Assembly: GCF_000372725.1 (NCBI RefSeq)
Contig: NW_005196528.1
Coordinates: 274,144 to 338,143 of the forward strand
Reading direction: 5' to 3'
From: Emiliania huxleyi CCMP1516
Taxonomy: Eukaryota; Haptophyta; Isochrysidales; Noelaerhabdaceae
Length of the DNA stretch: 64,000 nucleotides
The stretch's first letter is position 1. Each line of letters starts with the position of its first letter. Both the position numbers and the translations under genes were made by a program. Below the pieces are notes generated by a model, which ran no database searches, was not told where the DNA came from, and saw only the letters and a list, made by a program, of their open reading frames with translations. This document shows positions 22,797 to 32,700 of the stretch, piece by piece.

Positions 22797-23157
22797 TGAC
22801 GGTTGACGGGATCTTCGGCAAACGAAACAAGTTCAACCTGCTTCTCCACGAGACATTCGGCGGTGGCTTCTCGCCGCCAGCAGTTGCAAAGCTGTTGCAA
22901 AGACCATAATGCGGAATCGACCCTATCAAGTGCTCAAGTGCTCAAGTGCAAAGATCAACCGCCTTGCGCGCAAGGCTCAACGCTCGGGCGTTGACCGCAC
23001 CGCGTACCCTCCCCACTCCCGCCTCTCATTTGTGTCACACCACGCGGAACGCATCTCCATCGCTTCGGTGAAGGGGGTGAACCGCGCCATCCTCGATCGC
23101 CGTGCAAAGCTCGCTCGCTTCCAAGCTCTCACGCCGCGCGTAGGGCCGTTAGGGGCC
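22797..23157 (+). pseudogene. Disrupted ORF, possibly transposon-derived
   Basis: An ATG frame at 22797 encodes MTVDGIFGKRNKFNLLLHE and continues to LLQRP before a stop. A second frame (22909-23157) continues with a basic segment AKINRLARKAQRSGVDRTAY and SFVSHHAERISIASVKGVNR. The join coincides with an R2 fragment at 22909-22950, which looks inserted into an older ORF after AVAKL. The pattern (SGVDRTxY ... SHHxxxISxAxV) feels like a mobile-element protein, but I cannot name the family. Confidence 0.4.
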
Positions 23158-23265
23158 TAGAGAACACAACCCCCCCTCCCTTTTCTCCCAGTAAGTAAGC
23201 TAAAAGTACATACATACATACATACACTGAGTCTGAGAGAGAGAGCGAATAAAAGTACGTACGTA

Positions 23266-23380
23266 CTGGCGAGGTACTCCCACGCCTCTCGGGGTTTTTG
23301 TTTGGCCGAGTCAACCCGAGGGCGAGCCTGGGCGAGACTGCGTCAGCTGTTCCCACAGCAGGCTGGAAGTGCCTCGCCAG
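23266..23380. mobile_element. MITE M1, copy 1, with 8-bp target-site duplication
   Basis: A 115-bp element begins CTGGCGAGGTACTCC and ends with AAGTGCCTCGCCAG, inverted over at least 13 bp with one mismatch. It is flanked on both sides by CGTACGTA (23258-23265 and 23381-23388), a perfect 8-bp target-site duplication. Copy 2 is at 51919-52029. It lies about 110 bp upstream of the gene at 23494. The 8-bp duplication fits hAT-like or other 8-bp-TSD superfamilies. Confidence 0.9.
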
Positions 23381-23493
23381 CGTACGTACACTGAAAACCA
23401 CAGAACCGCCCTTCAAAGCCCGGCCGGACGGAGCTAGGGTCACGCAGTCCGCCGGCCCCGCTGTCCGCCGACGATTTGCGGCGACATTGCGTC

Positions 23494-25500
23494 ATGTGGC
23501 CCGCCGGCCTCCGCCTTCTCGTCTACGCCTACGTCAGCCTTCGCCTCCTCGACGACACGGCGCTGCTGCTGCGCATCTTCAACCTCGGGATGCTCTCCGT
23601 GCTGCCGCGGCGAGACGGCTCTCTCTGCAGCCTCTGCGACGAGATAATGTCGCAAGGGCTCATCCCAGGCGCGGACGGCATCGACGCGCTCCCGTGCAGC
23701 TGGCTGTGCCTCCGCGTGTCGCCGTGCGTCCGGATGTGCGAAAGGGTCAAAGAGGTGTCGCGAACGTCGGCCGAGTTCCCTTGCATTGCGGCGGGCTACT
23801 GCGTGGACCCGGACCGGGACGTGACGCTCACCGAGGCGCTGACGGTGGACGGATGTCACGTCGCGCCGCCCTTCCGCTGCGTCCCCTCCGAGCAATGCCG
23901 CCTGAGGCGGCAGGGACTCGGGTTCTCCTGCGAGCTCCGTCCAGGGCTCGGGCGGTGGATCGGGATGCGCGACGGGGTGCGGCGGCACGCGGCACTCGTT
24001 GTGGACGCCCTCTACGCGCAGCCGCGGTGCGGTGAGCTCAACGAGAGAGACTTGTCGGCGGGCGCGGCGCGGTGGTGCATCGCGTCGCCGCGAGGCCTGG
24101 GAGCCGTCGCCGAGTCTGCAGGCCTGGCCATCGCGCTCGGGTACGGAGGGCTGCAGACGGTGCGTGCGCTTGAGACGCCTGGCGGAGACGATGACCGGCA
24201 GTGGCTCACCTATTGGGCGATGCTCGCGCTCCTCACCACGCTGGAGCAGTGGGCGCGCGTGCTCCTCTCGCGAGTGCCGCGGTACTATGAGCTCAAGCTC
24301 CTCCTGCTCCTCTTTCTCGTCCACTCGCACGGCTCGGAGCGGCTCTACCGCGTCGTGAGGCGGCATCTCCGCGCCGCCCTCTCCCTGATCGGCGCGCGGT
24401 GGCTGCGGCGGCGCCTCTTCGCGGCCGGAGCAAAGGCCGAGCTCGCCGCGCTGCCGCAAGAGCTACGCGAGGCGCGAAGGGCGCGCCGCCGCCGCCGCCT
24501 GGCGGAGAACACCTGGCGGCGGCGGCGGTCGGCGACAAGCGACGTCGTCGGGGCCAGAGGAGGCGGCGACGGCGGGGCGGCTCGCGCGGGTGAGAGCAGC
24601 GAGGAGGGGGAGGGAGGCGATGCGGCCGGTGAGGCGGAGGAGGAGCTGCGCTCGACGTACCTCTGGCTCGCCACCTCGGACGGGCTCAAGGCGCTCGAGC
24701 TCTGCGCCGCCTCTGAGGCGCGGCGGCGCGACTTGCAGCTCAAGGCCGCCGAGGCGGCCTCCTTCCAGCCTCGGTACGTCATAGTCCACATCTATGGCGT
24801 CTGCGACGGCGCCGACCTTCCTCCGGTGGACGGTCCGGGCCGCGCGGACGCCTATTGCACACTGCGGCTCGTCTCTGCGAGTGGCGAGGAGGTGGGGTCC
24901 GCCGCCTCTTCTCGCGTTTGCTACCGGACGACGGCTCCGGCGTGGCGGCAAACGCTCGAGCTGCCCCTCGCCGGAGGGACGATGCGCGCCGGCTTTTTTC
25001 GTAATGAGCACGCGGCCAGCCTCCGGCTCCGCGTCGACGTGATGGACGCGCAGGTGGGGCCAATGGGCTGGCTGCTCAACGTATCTCAGCTGGCGGCGGC
25101 GCTCTTCGCCTGCGGGCTGGGCGCGGCGTGGGCCAGCGGCTTTACCGATACGTGGTCCCGTGAGCGCCTGTCTGGGCTCCGCGCCGCCGCCGTGGCGATC
25201 GGCGCGGCCGCGGCCGCCGGGCTGCTGGCGCACGTGCGCCTCCGCGTCGACGACCGCGCCATCGGCACCGCCGAGTGCGACCTCGCGCCCTGCCTTGACC
25301 AGAACGTGCACGAGGTGCACTTGCCGCTCGAGCCACTTGAGCCATCGGCGTCGACGACGCTCCAAGACCAAGTCCAGCCGGCGCAAGCAGCGTCGCTCAG
25401 TGGCAGGCTCGCCAGTGGGGCTAGCAAGGCCCCAGGAGTGCGCAATGCGCATGGGCAGCTCGGCGTCCTGCGCATCGCCGTGCACTATTCTGAGACTTGA
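23494..25500 (+). CDS. Saposin-like / REEP (TB2-DP1-HVA22) / C2 multidomain membrane protein
   Basis: Intact ORF of 668 aa from ATG 23494 (the upstream in-frame start is TTG). A hydrophobic N-terminus (about 1-40) is followed by a Cys-rich stretch (CSLCDEI ... PCSWLCLRVSPCVRMC ... FPCIAAGYC) that resembles a saposin-B fold. A TB2/DP1/HVA22 domain at about 215-295 follows, with YGGLQTVRALE, DDDRQWLTYWAMLALLTTLE and RVPRYYELKLLLLLFLV; REEP proteins shape ER tubules by hairpin insertion. After an Arg/Ala/Glu-rich linker a C2 domain starts at YVIVHIYGVCDGADLPPVD and ends near HVRLRVDDRAIGTAECDL. Two hydrophobic helices (LLNVSQLAAALFACGLGAAW and LRAAAVAIGAAAAAGLLAHV) are inserted before its last strands. 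It probably acts in ER-lipid or membrane-contact organisation. Confidence 0.75.
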   Translation: MWPAGLRLLVYAYVSLRLLDDTALLLRIFNLGMLSVLPRRDGSLCSLCDEIMSQGLIPGADGIDALPCSWLCLRVSPCVRMCERVKEVSRTSAEFPCIAAGYCVDPDRDVTLTEALTVDGCHVAPPFRCVPSEQCRLRRQGLGFSCELRPGLGRWIGMRDGVRRHAALVVDALYAQPRCGELNERDLSAGAARWCIASPRGLGAVAESAGLAIALGYGGLQTVRALETPGGDDDRQWLTYWAMLALLTTLEQWARVLLSRVPRYYELKLLLLLFLVHSHGSERLYRVVRRHLRAALSLIGARWLRRRLFAAGAKAELAALPQELREARRARRRRRLAENTWRRRRSATSDVVGARGGGDGGAARAGESSEEGEGGDAAGEAEEELRSTYLWLATSDGLKALELCAASEARRRDLQLKAAEAASFQPRYVIVHIYGVCDGADLPPVDGPGRADAYCTLRLVSASGEEVGSAASSRVCYRTTAPAWRQTLELPLAGGTMRAGFFRNEHAASLRLRVDVMDAQVGPMGWLLNVSQLAAALFACGLGAAWASGFTDTWSRERLSGLRAAAVAIGAAAAAGLLAHVRLRVDDRAIGTAECDLAPCLDQNVHEVHLPLEPLEPSASTTLQDQVQPAQAASLSGRLASGASKAPGVRNAHGQLGVLRIAVHYSET

Positions 25501-25576
25501 GTGCTGAGACGTGATGTGCTGTGCTGCTGACCCCGCTGTGTGATCAAACAGAAAAACAAATCCTGGGGGGGAAAGG

Positions 25577-25712
25577 CACTTGGAGCACTTGGAGTGCAGT
25601 CAGTAACCGCACACCCAGGGCCGCGGGGAGCTGAGAAGCGCACCCAGCGGGCCGGATGATTGGCATCGGGTTGCGGGCAAGAGAGCCCTAGCCCCGGGGG
25701 TGCGCGTTCGCA
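25577..25712 (+). repeat. Dispersed repeat family R4, copy A
   Basis: About 135 bp, from GGAGCACTTGGAGTGCAGTC to CTAGCCCCGGGGGTGCGCGT, matching 48404-48542 at over 90% by eye in the same orientation. The region 25501-26558 otherwise contains overlapping Pro/Gly/Arg-rich open frames on both strands without ATG starts or family features. I call no gene there. Confidence 0.8.
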
Positions 25713-26558
25713 GGGCAAGGGCCTTAAAGTAAACACAGTTCTCCGAGGGTTAGTACCGCGCTCCAGGTTTCCCCTAGCAGCAGAACACGCCCCCTCTACC
25801 CTCGGAGCTAGTAAACACCAGACAAGGACACGCGACGACACACCCTCCCCCTTGGCGACGGCGTCGCCAATCACAGACCCTCCGCTCGGTCTCCCTGCCC
25901 CGGCTCCGGTGGGGTTCCCCCCCCCGTTCGGTCCGTTCTCCTGTTTGCTTCTCGATGGTTGTACGGCGGGCGCGGGGCCCGACCAGCGACCTCCCCTCCT
26001 AGCCTTTTTCGGCTGCGGCCCCGCCGCCGTCTCGTCTTCTCTGCCTGATCCTGTTGACTCCGCCTCCGGCGATCCCGCGCCCGACTCCCCGGGCAAAGGC
26101 GGTGGCATAGGGTCGCGTCGCCTCTCCGCCCAGGGAGGTCGGGCCGGCTCTCCCTGGTCGGCGAGTCGTGCCCGCACTCGCGGCCTCTCTATAGTCCCTG
26201 GCTCGCCCCCCTCTTCCGCCGGCTCCTCTACAGGCTCGGGGAGGCGTGGCCCTCCCTGTCGAAGGTCTGGCACTTCATCTCTTTTGTTCACCTAAAACCG
26301 CGACGCGCGACCCCTAACCGCACTCGCCCAATTGCCAACACAATACCCCGCTGAGAGAAAATCCGCTTCAGCCCTCCACCACCGCCGTGTTTGCTTAGCA
26401 TCGCACACGTGCAGCTCTTCTCCCGTCTCCCTCGTGTCCACTATACTCCTCTATTACACGCGTGCGTCACGGCGTGTGCAATGAATGATACATGCACATG
26501 CACAAGCCACCTGGCCCGGAGCCCTGTGGCAGTGGTTGTGTGCTCCTTGAAGCCAGCC

Positions 26559-29500
26559 TTAGGCATCGGCCTTGACCGTCGTCTTCTTGCAAGTCAAGAC
26601 GGCCGAGATGGTGTCCCACGACTCCCAGATCGGGACCACGCAGATCGCAAACGCGGCCGCGTAGCCCCACATGAAGACGACCGAGGCCCAGAGGACGTAC
26701 ATCGACTTGGTGAACACGCCCCACGTGATGACGGCGAGCGGCCAGATGAAGATGAGGAAGATTGTGTAGCCCATGCCGTACTTGAAGATGTACTTTTGGG
26801 CGGGCCCGAGGAACTCGTCCGACATCTCCTCGTCGGGCACGCCGAGGTCCTTGTCGAGCTCGACACGCTTGATGCCCTTCATGATCTCCCAGTCGAAAAG
26901 CTTGGCCGCTCCAGTGGACAGCTGGATCGCCGTGACGAGCTCCGACAGGATGAAGGAGGCGCCGAGGGCGGTCAGGGAGCCGGCGAGCTGCGCCTTGAGG
27001 TTGCCGAGCGTGCCAATGTCGAGTGTCCCCGTGTCGCAGTCAAACGAGTCCGCTCCTGCGCACTCGTCGTCGGGGTCCATGCCATTCGAGCATCGCGTCG
27101 CTGCGGTCGCGATCCACGCCACGATTGCCAGGATCATGCCGCCCCACGCGCCGGTGATAGCGCCGGCTGCGGTCATGCGCGGCATCAGGATACACGCCGC
27201 CACGGGCCACACGGCCGAGCCGATCATCGTGCCTGCGGGGACGGATACGACCAACATGAGAGGCACAAGTAGGGCTCGGGGATGCTGTGGCTGCTGCGGC
27301 GAGGCACGCGCGGTGTCAACGGTCGGGCGGCGGAGCGGGTCGATCTAGACGCCATACCCATAAAGTTGTAGACCCAGCCGAGGCCAAAGCGGTCGTCGCT
27401 GAGGCCGGCGGCGTACAGGCAGGTGCCGAAGCAGCCAGAGACGCAGCCGTAGAAGATGACGCCGTAGCGAGTCATCTTGAGCAGCTCCGCGCCGGTGCAG
27501 TCGGGCTTGACGTACTTGCGGTAGACGTCGTAGGCGAGCAGGGAGCCGACGGCGATGCACTCGGCCGAGCCGGTCGAGGTGATGGCCATGAAGAGCATGA
27601 GGACGATCATGATGCCGCCGCCCTTTCCGAGCAGCACGATGGCAGCGGCGGGCGGCGCCAGACCAGCACCCGCCTCGGAGCTGGGCATCTTGACGTTGAG
27701 TGCGAGCGACGAGAGGCCGAGCGCGGTGGCGAGCGCCATCGGGATGGTGAACCAGACCATGCCACCCAGGAGGTAGCCCTTGTGCGCCGCGGACGGGCGC
27801 GCCGCGATTGCGGACTGCCAGTAGGACTGGTCGACAAACACCGTGCCAAAGTTGCCGACGATGTTGATGATGCCGAACATAAGGCCGTCCATGGAGAGCA
27901 TGGTGATGAAGGAGCCGCCGCGGTTGTCGCAGACCGGGCCGTGGTGGTAGTCGCCGTCGTGGTAGCACCCCGCGGGGTGGTCGAAGGAGTAGGTGTCGGT
28001 GGCGCTGTTGTAGCCGGTGGCGCAGCCGACGCTCTCTCCCGCGAGCCACGGCGTCGCGTCGGGGCAGCCGCACTTGATGGTTGCTGGCATGCCGCTGTCG
28101 AAAACTGAGTAGTCCGATCCGGTCGAGCACTTCGTGCCGTTGGAGAAGAAGCAGTCAGTGCGCATGTTGACGACGTTGGTACCCACGGCGCCCTTGAGAC
28201 CGCCCTCGGGAGTGGCTGCACCCATCCTAGGCAGAGCGGTGAGGAAGGCGAGGCGCTCCCACAGGATCGAGGCCGAGCCGAGCGCCTCGCACTGCTTGGT
28301 ATGATCCTCCGTGCACTCGGCCGACTTGTATCCGGAGGTGCAGAGGCCGTTGAGCGCGTCGCACTCGTAGTCGCCCGGGACCGCGTACACGTAGGTGATG
28401 AAGACCACGAGGCAGATCATGATGACGGCGGTGTGGATGTACGAAGCGAGGAAGGTGGCCTTGAGGCCGCCAAACCAGGTGTAGAGGACCACGCCGAGCG
28501 GGATAAGGAAGTTTGCGGCCACCGGGTGCATGCCCGAGCAGGCCGTCATCACCGCCGAGCCGCCCTGGAGCAGCATGCCAGTCACGATGAGGTTGGTGCT
28601 GATGCCGAAGAAGAGGAAGGTCAGGTGGGCCGCCTTCCCCCAGCGGATGTCGACCATCTCGAGGAAGGTGTGCATGTTGGGCGCCTTCTTCTTGATCTCG
28701 ATGGCGAGGATGCCAAAGAGGAGGATCTGGATCGTTGCGCCCGCGGCGTACCAAAAGGGACCTGCGATGCCGTACTGGCTCGCCTGGTTTGACGACTGGA
28801 GGAGCGTCGCCGCCCACGTCCACTGGGATACGATCACCTGCGCGGGCGGGCGCAGGGGTTGACTCTCCGCCGCCGCAAGCGATGTGGGCGCGCCGCGGGA
28901 GAACTGCCGTTCCAGGCGTGGAGAATTGGAGGAGGCGCATCGGGACAGGGGGAGGCGCGCGCCGAAGCCGTCAAACCCGTCTTGATGTTGCGGCCGGCCG
29001 TGTTGAAGTTCTCGGAGGAGAGGACGAGGCCGCCGTACGTCTGCAAGGGAGGGGGGGTGGGGTGAGACGGCGGTTGGTGCCGCCGAGAGAGCGTTCAGCG
29101 TCCAGAAGAGAGCTCTCTGGGAGGGCGGCGGACGGGCGGACGCGGCGGACAGGCGGCAGGCGGTGCCTGCTCAAGCTTGACCATGATCGAGGTGATGATC
29201 GAGAACATGATGCCGAAGCCGCACACGAGAAGATAGCCGGCCCAGAGGGGCATAAACGCCCCAGTAAAGTTGCCGCCGTTGTGCTGGTCGTGGTCACCCT
29301 TGTAGCCAGTGGTGTACTCGCCTTTGTCATCGCCCGCAATCGCACGCCAGTTCACCGGCGCCATCCAGTCAATGGAGCAGACATCGATGTCGCTGATGCC
29401 CTGCGGTGGGCGCGGGCGCGGGTGGGCTTGCGCGCAGCTGGCGCAGCGCTGCAGCGATTTTGCTGCACCAGGCTGGTCGCGAGGTCGCACCAGGCACGGC

Positions 29501-29564
29501 ATGTATCCTCTGGGACGTACGGGATGTAGGGCCCGCCATTGAGTAGGCGCGCTTGGCAAGCCAT
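26559..29564 (-). CDS. DUR3: DUR3-type sodium/urea symporter (SSS family)
   Basis: Five exons: 29448-29564, 29167-29400, 28963-29040, 27358-28837 and 26559-27232. They total 2583 bp and encode 860 aa. DUR3 hallmarks are FNTAGRNIKTGL across exons 3-4, VIVSQWTWAATLLQSSN, GPFWYAAGATIQILLFGILA, KKKAPNMHTFLEMV, FLIPLGVVLYTWFGGLKATF, FVDQSYWQSAIAA, MAITSTGSAECIAVGSLLAY and NFMG|TMIGSAVWPV. About 14 membrane segments are predicted. The protein would import urea with Na+ or H+ across the plasma membrane for nitrogen nutrition. It is longer than typical DUR3 (about 700 aa), largely through a Cys-rich loop near residues 290-430. Three introns have GC donors; only the fourth has GT. Confidence 0.93.
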
Positions 29565-30215
29565 GGTGCCGCGCTGGTGAGCAGTCAGGCGGCAGCGGCC
29601 GGACGGTCGAACCGGCCAAGATGCGCTACCTGTCACTCTGGCCAAAGCGCCCGTCTGCGTGTGCCTGTCCCCCCGTTGAACCACGTCAACTCCTGAAAAG
29701 CGACAACAAAGACGGGCGCCTCAAGATTCGCAGTTTGGGGTCATCAACGACGAAAAGCTGGGCCGACGTTGATACCCGTTCCCACAACGACGGGTGATGC
29801 GATGTCTCCGCGAATGCGAATTTGCGCGCCGGGGGGGGGGGGGGGGGGACGGTTGTGTCACCAGGTCACCACGGTTCCGGGGTTCGGTCCGGGCGGAACG
29901 GGCAACTCGCTCGCAACTGCACACCAGACAGGCAGGAGCCCCACGGGCCACGGGCACGGCATTCACAACGGGGATGAACGTGCACATTTGTCAAGAGCTC
30001 AACCTCAAGGCCCACCGCAGTGGCGGCTCGAGGAGTGGCCAGTGCACGTGGCTCGTGCGTCGTGGGTGAGCGAAGCAACCCTGCCTTCTAACAAGGATGT
30101 GCCATTCGCCCCCGCTCACGCTTCTCTTCACATTCACACACACGGTCACATGAAGGACCTTGGACGGGCCACCTCAGAGTCGCCCTTTAAAGTACGTCTA
30201 TAGTAGACCTCGCTC
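29565..30215. other. Gene-free interval with (G)20 tract
   Basis: Upstream flank of DUR3. It contains an uninterrupted run of about 20 G at 29829-29848. No protein family or RNA gene is recognised. Confidence 0.5.
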
Positions 30216-30545
30216 TCACCCCGCCGCCCGCCGGCTGCGGCAGACAGCGCAACCGATCGCAAACTCCTCACCATGCGGCGGGTGCCGCACGCGCAACGGG
30301 CAACGGCTCGCCTCGCAGCCGGCGCCGGCGACCCAGCTCAGCCGCCCGGCCATTTGCAGCGCGTGGCATCCGTCGCAAAAGTGCGTGCTGCCCCAGCAGA
30401 ACCAGGTGGCGACCGAGCAGCAGTACCGGCACTTCCACACCACATTCTCTGGCCCATGCTCTGCACACGCCTCGCCTGCGTTAGCGCACGCGCCGCACAG
30501 CCGCCGCACCGCGCCGCCCTCACCGCCGCCCTCACCGCCGCCCTC

Positions 30546-30620
<75 letters not shown>

Positions 30621-32068
30621 CACACCGCACCGCCGCGCTCCGCCGCAGAAGATGTCAGCGCACTCGGCGCACTCGAAAAAGGTGTACGTGGCGAGCGCGT
30701 ACTCGACCTGCGAGCAGACGGGGCGAGGTAACGAGGTGGGGGTCGGGCAGAGGCGACGGCGGAGGAGGCGCCAGTGTGGCGAGCATGGGGGGCTCTCCGT
30801 GCCCCGGTGACACCGTCTGCGGCCAGACCGCTAGTGCTGGGCATGTGTCTACTAGGCATCTAGAGCCCTTCGACCGGCCTGCCGTCGTACTCTCCCCCGG
30901 GCTCAACCTTGGCGCGCTCCTCCGCCGGCGCCGCCCGCAGCTGCGCGCGCCCGCAACGGCGCGTTGCCTCCCACAGCGCCACCCACCGCTCCGCCGCCGC
31001 CGCCAGCGCCGGGTTCTGGAGCGGCAGCTCGCCCGCGGCCCCGCACAGCGGGCAGCCTGTGCACACCAGCACGCACTGAAGAGACGCCGTGCAGTGGCGA
31101 GGTGAGCTCGTCGGCATGCGCAAGCCCAAGTGGGAGAATGTGAGCTCGGGGCCGGGGCAGCCGCGGGAGAGCGACTCGCGCGCGCACTTGGCGTGGCAGC
31201 GGTGACCGCACGAGTACTGCACCTGAGAGAGGCCGCTCGCGAACCTTCTCCGAGTGTGGGACCGCCCGAGCGCGGCGGCGGCCGCAAACACGCGAGAGCT
31301 GCGTCTCGGGTCATCTCGGGTCATCTCCGGCGGTCTTCGGCGATATCGGGTGATCTCGGTGATCTCAGGGTGATCTTTGTGATCTCAGGGTGATCTCTGG
31401 GTGATCTCGGACGATCTCGGGTGATCTCGGGGTGTTCTCGGGTGCACCGCGGGAGAGCGCTGCAGTGGCTCCTGGCAGATGACGCAATCCGCGTCGGCGC
31501 CGCCGCCGCAGCCCGGCACCACACAACCAAGGCAACCGGACTCGCCTAGAGGGGCTCCGAGAGGGCATACACACACACGGCTCTGAGCAGCACGCGGCGG
31601 AGGCCGCCAGGACTGCGCCCTCGACTCCGCCGCACCAGTGGCCGCACGGCAGCCGGCGCGTGCACGCCTAGCGGAGGGAGGCGGCTCGGTGGAGCGGCTC
31701 GGTGAGCCGCGGCGGCCCAGCCTCGGCTGCAATCTCGGTTGTATCTCGGCTGTATCTCGGCGGCATCTCGGCTTGCGCGTGCACGCCTCGCGCAGCGCCG
31801 CGAGGCACTCCGCGCCGCCGCACGAGCCGCGCAGCCGATCGTAGGCTCGCTCGAGCTCGCGCCTCTCCACGTGCGAGCGCGAGAGGCCGCTCGCAGCGAG
31901 CGCACTGAGCATGGTCGACACGGACGCGGACGCCGCGCCCGCACCGCCGCCGCCGCGCAAGCACGGCGCCTCGCCGCAGAGGTCGCACCTAGGAAAGTTC
32001 CGAGACGGTTCCGTGACGGTTTGTGGAGGGCCCTCGCCTCGCCGCAACGCCTAGCCTATGAATGGATG

Positions 32069-32122
<54 letters not shown>

Positions 32123-32497
32123 CCGGCCGCACTTTGGCGCGGCGTGCTCCTCGCAGGTGGCGCCCAGGTGGTAGGGCGCAGCATCACAGCGGCCGCAAAA
32201 GTCGCGAGAGCAGCCCGCGCAGCGCAGCCGCCAGGTGGAGGCGTGGAGAACCTGGTCGCGCCCCATCGCACGGCCGCCGGCGTCGCGCTTGAGCGCCCCA
32301 GCTGGCGCAGTACGTAGCTCCGGCACGGCGCACGCAGTCGGCCTCTCGATGAGCGTGCCGCAGCCGTGCGGGCAGGAGACGACGTTGGCGGTCTTCAGGA
32401 ACTGCTGCAGACTTGACGCGTCCTCCGCGTCACGTCGTGCGGCGAAGGCGGCCTCCTCCTTCTGTAGCCGGCGGGCCAGCGCCTCGTCGTCATCCAT
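30216..32497 (-). CDS. RING-Cys-relay (MYCBP2-like) E3 ubiquitin ligase, compact form
   Basis: Seven exons: 32133-32497, 31787-31988, 31619-31667, 31448-31545, 31126-31222, 30875-31056 and 30216-30707. They total 1485 bp and encode 494 aa. An N-terminal LARRLQKEE motif is followed by an IBR-like zinc region (CPHGCGTLIE ... CAGCSRDFCGRCDAAPYHLG), LPCGHWCGGVEG, a RING (ADCVICQEPL 226-, SCGHRCHAKC 243-, GCPLCG 271-) and a tandem-cysteine domain as in MYCBP2/PHR (FFECAECADIFCGGARRC; WKCRYCCSVATWFCWGSTHF; HPPHGEEFAIGCAVC). MYCBP2 passes ubiquitin from its first to its second relay Cys and then to Ser/Thr. The matching residues are Cys358, Cys435 and His446. A run of about 22 Gly sits between the two Cys. 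The giant PHR/RCC1 parts of MYCBP2 are absent. Donors: three GC, three GT. Confidence 0.88.
32072..32120. repeat. Intronic (TG)n microsatellite
   Basis: About 24 GT dinucleotides in intron 1 of the E3 ligase gene (31989-32132). Confidence 0.95.
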
Positions 32498-32509
32498 CTG
32501 CCCGATCCT

Positions 32510-32692
32510 GGGTTCGGACTTTTGCGGGGTATGGTATGGTAGTCTCGCGCAACCCACCTCGAGACCATACCCCCCCCGCCTGCTGACAGACCCAGCCTCC
32601 CGGAGACCGGGGATGGGCGGTCAGGACCATACCCCCCCACCCTTTGGGCCGCGAGGGTACCATACCATACCCCGCAAAAAGTTGGAACCCTG
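32510..32692. mobile_element. Foldback element F2 with about 30-bp terminal inverted repeats
   Basis: Left end GGGTTCGGACTTTTGCGGGG TATGGTATGGTA and right end TACCATACCATACCCCGC AAAAAGTTGGAACCC are inverted with few mismatches, around about 180 bp containing further CATACCCCCCC inverted pairs. The left end begins about 12 bp upstream of the E3 ligase ATG (32497), the same placement as F1 relative to SAS-4, and both elements start GGGTTC. Clear target-site duplication not seen. Confidence 0.75.
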
Positions 32693-32700
32693 TTGGCAGG

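Noticed and set aside
24463..25485. 340-codon minus-strand frame
   Set aside because: Antisense of the REEP/C2 gene, Arg/Ala/Gly-rich throughout.
25485..26295. Overlapping 200-270-codon frames on both strands between the REEP gene and DUR3
   Set aside because: Neither starts with ATG, both are Pro/Gly/Arg low complexity, and they overlap repeat R4. A retroelement gag-like origin is possible but unproven.
30216..32497. Assignment as a classic RBR (parkin/ARI) ligase
   Set aside because: The N-terminal IBR-like zinc region suggested RBR, but the RING followed by CRYCCSVAxxFC...THFCxxCH and HPPxGEEFAxGCxVC matches the MYCBP2 tandem-cysteine domain instead.
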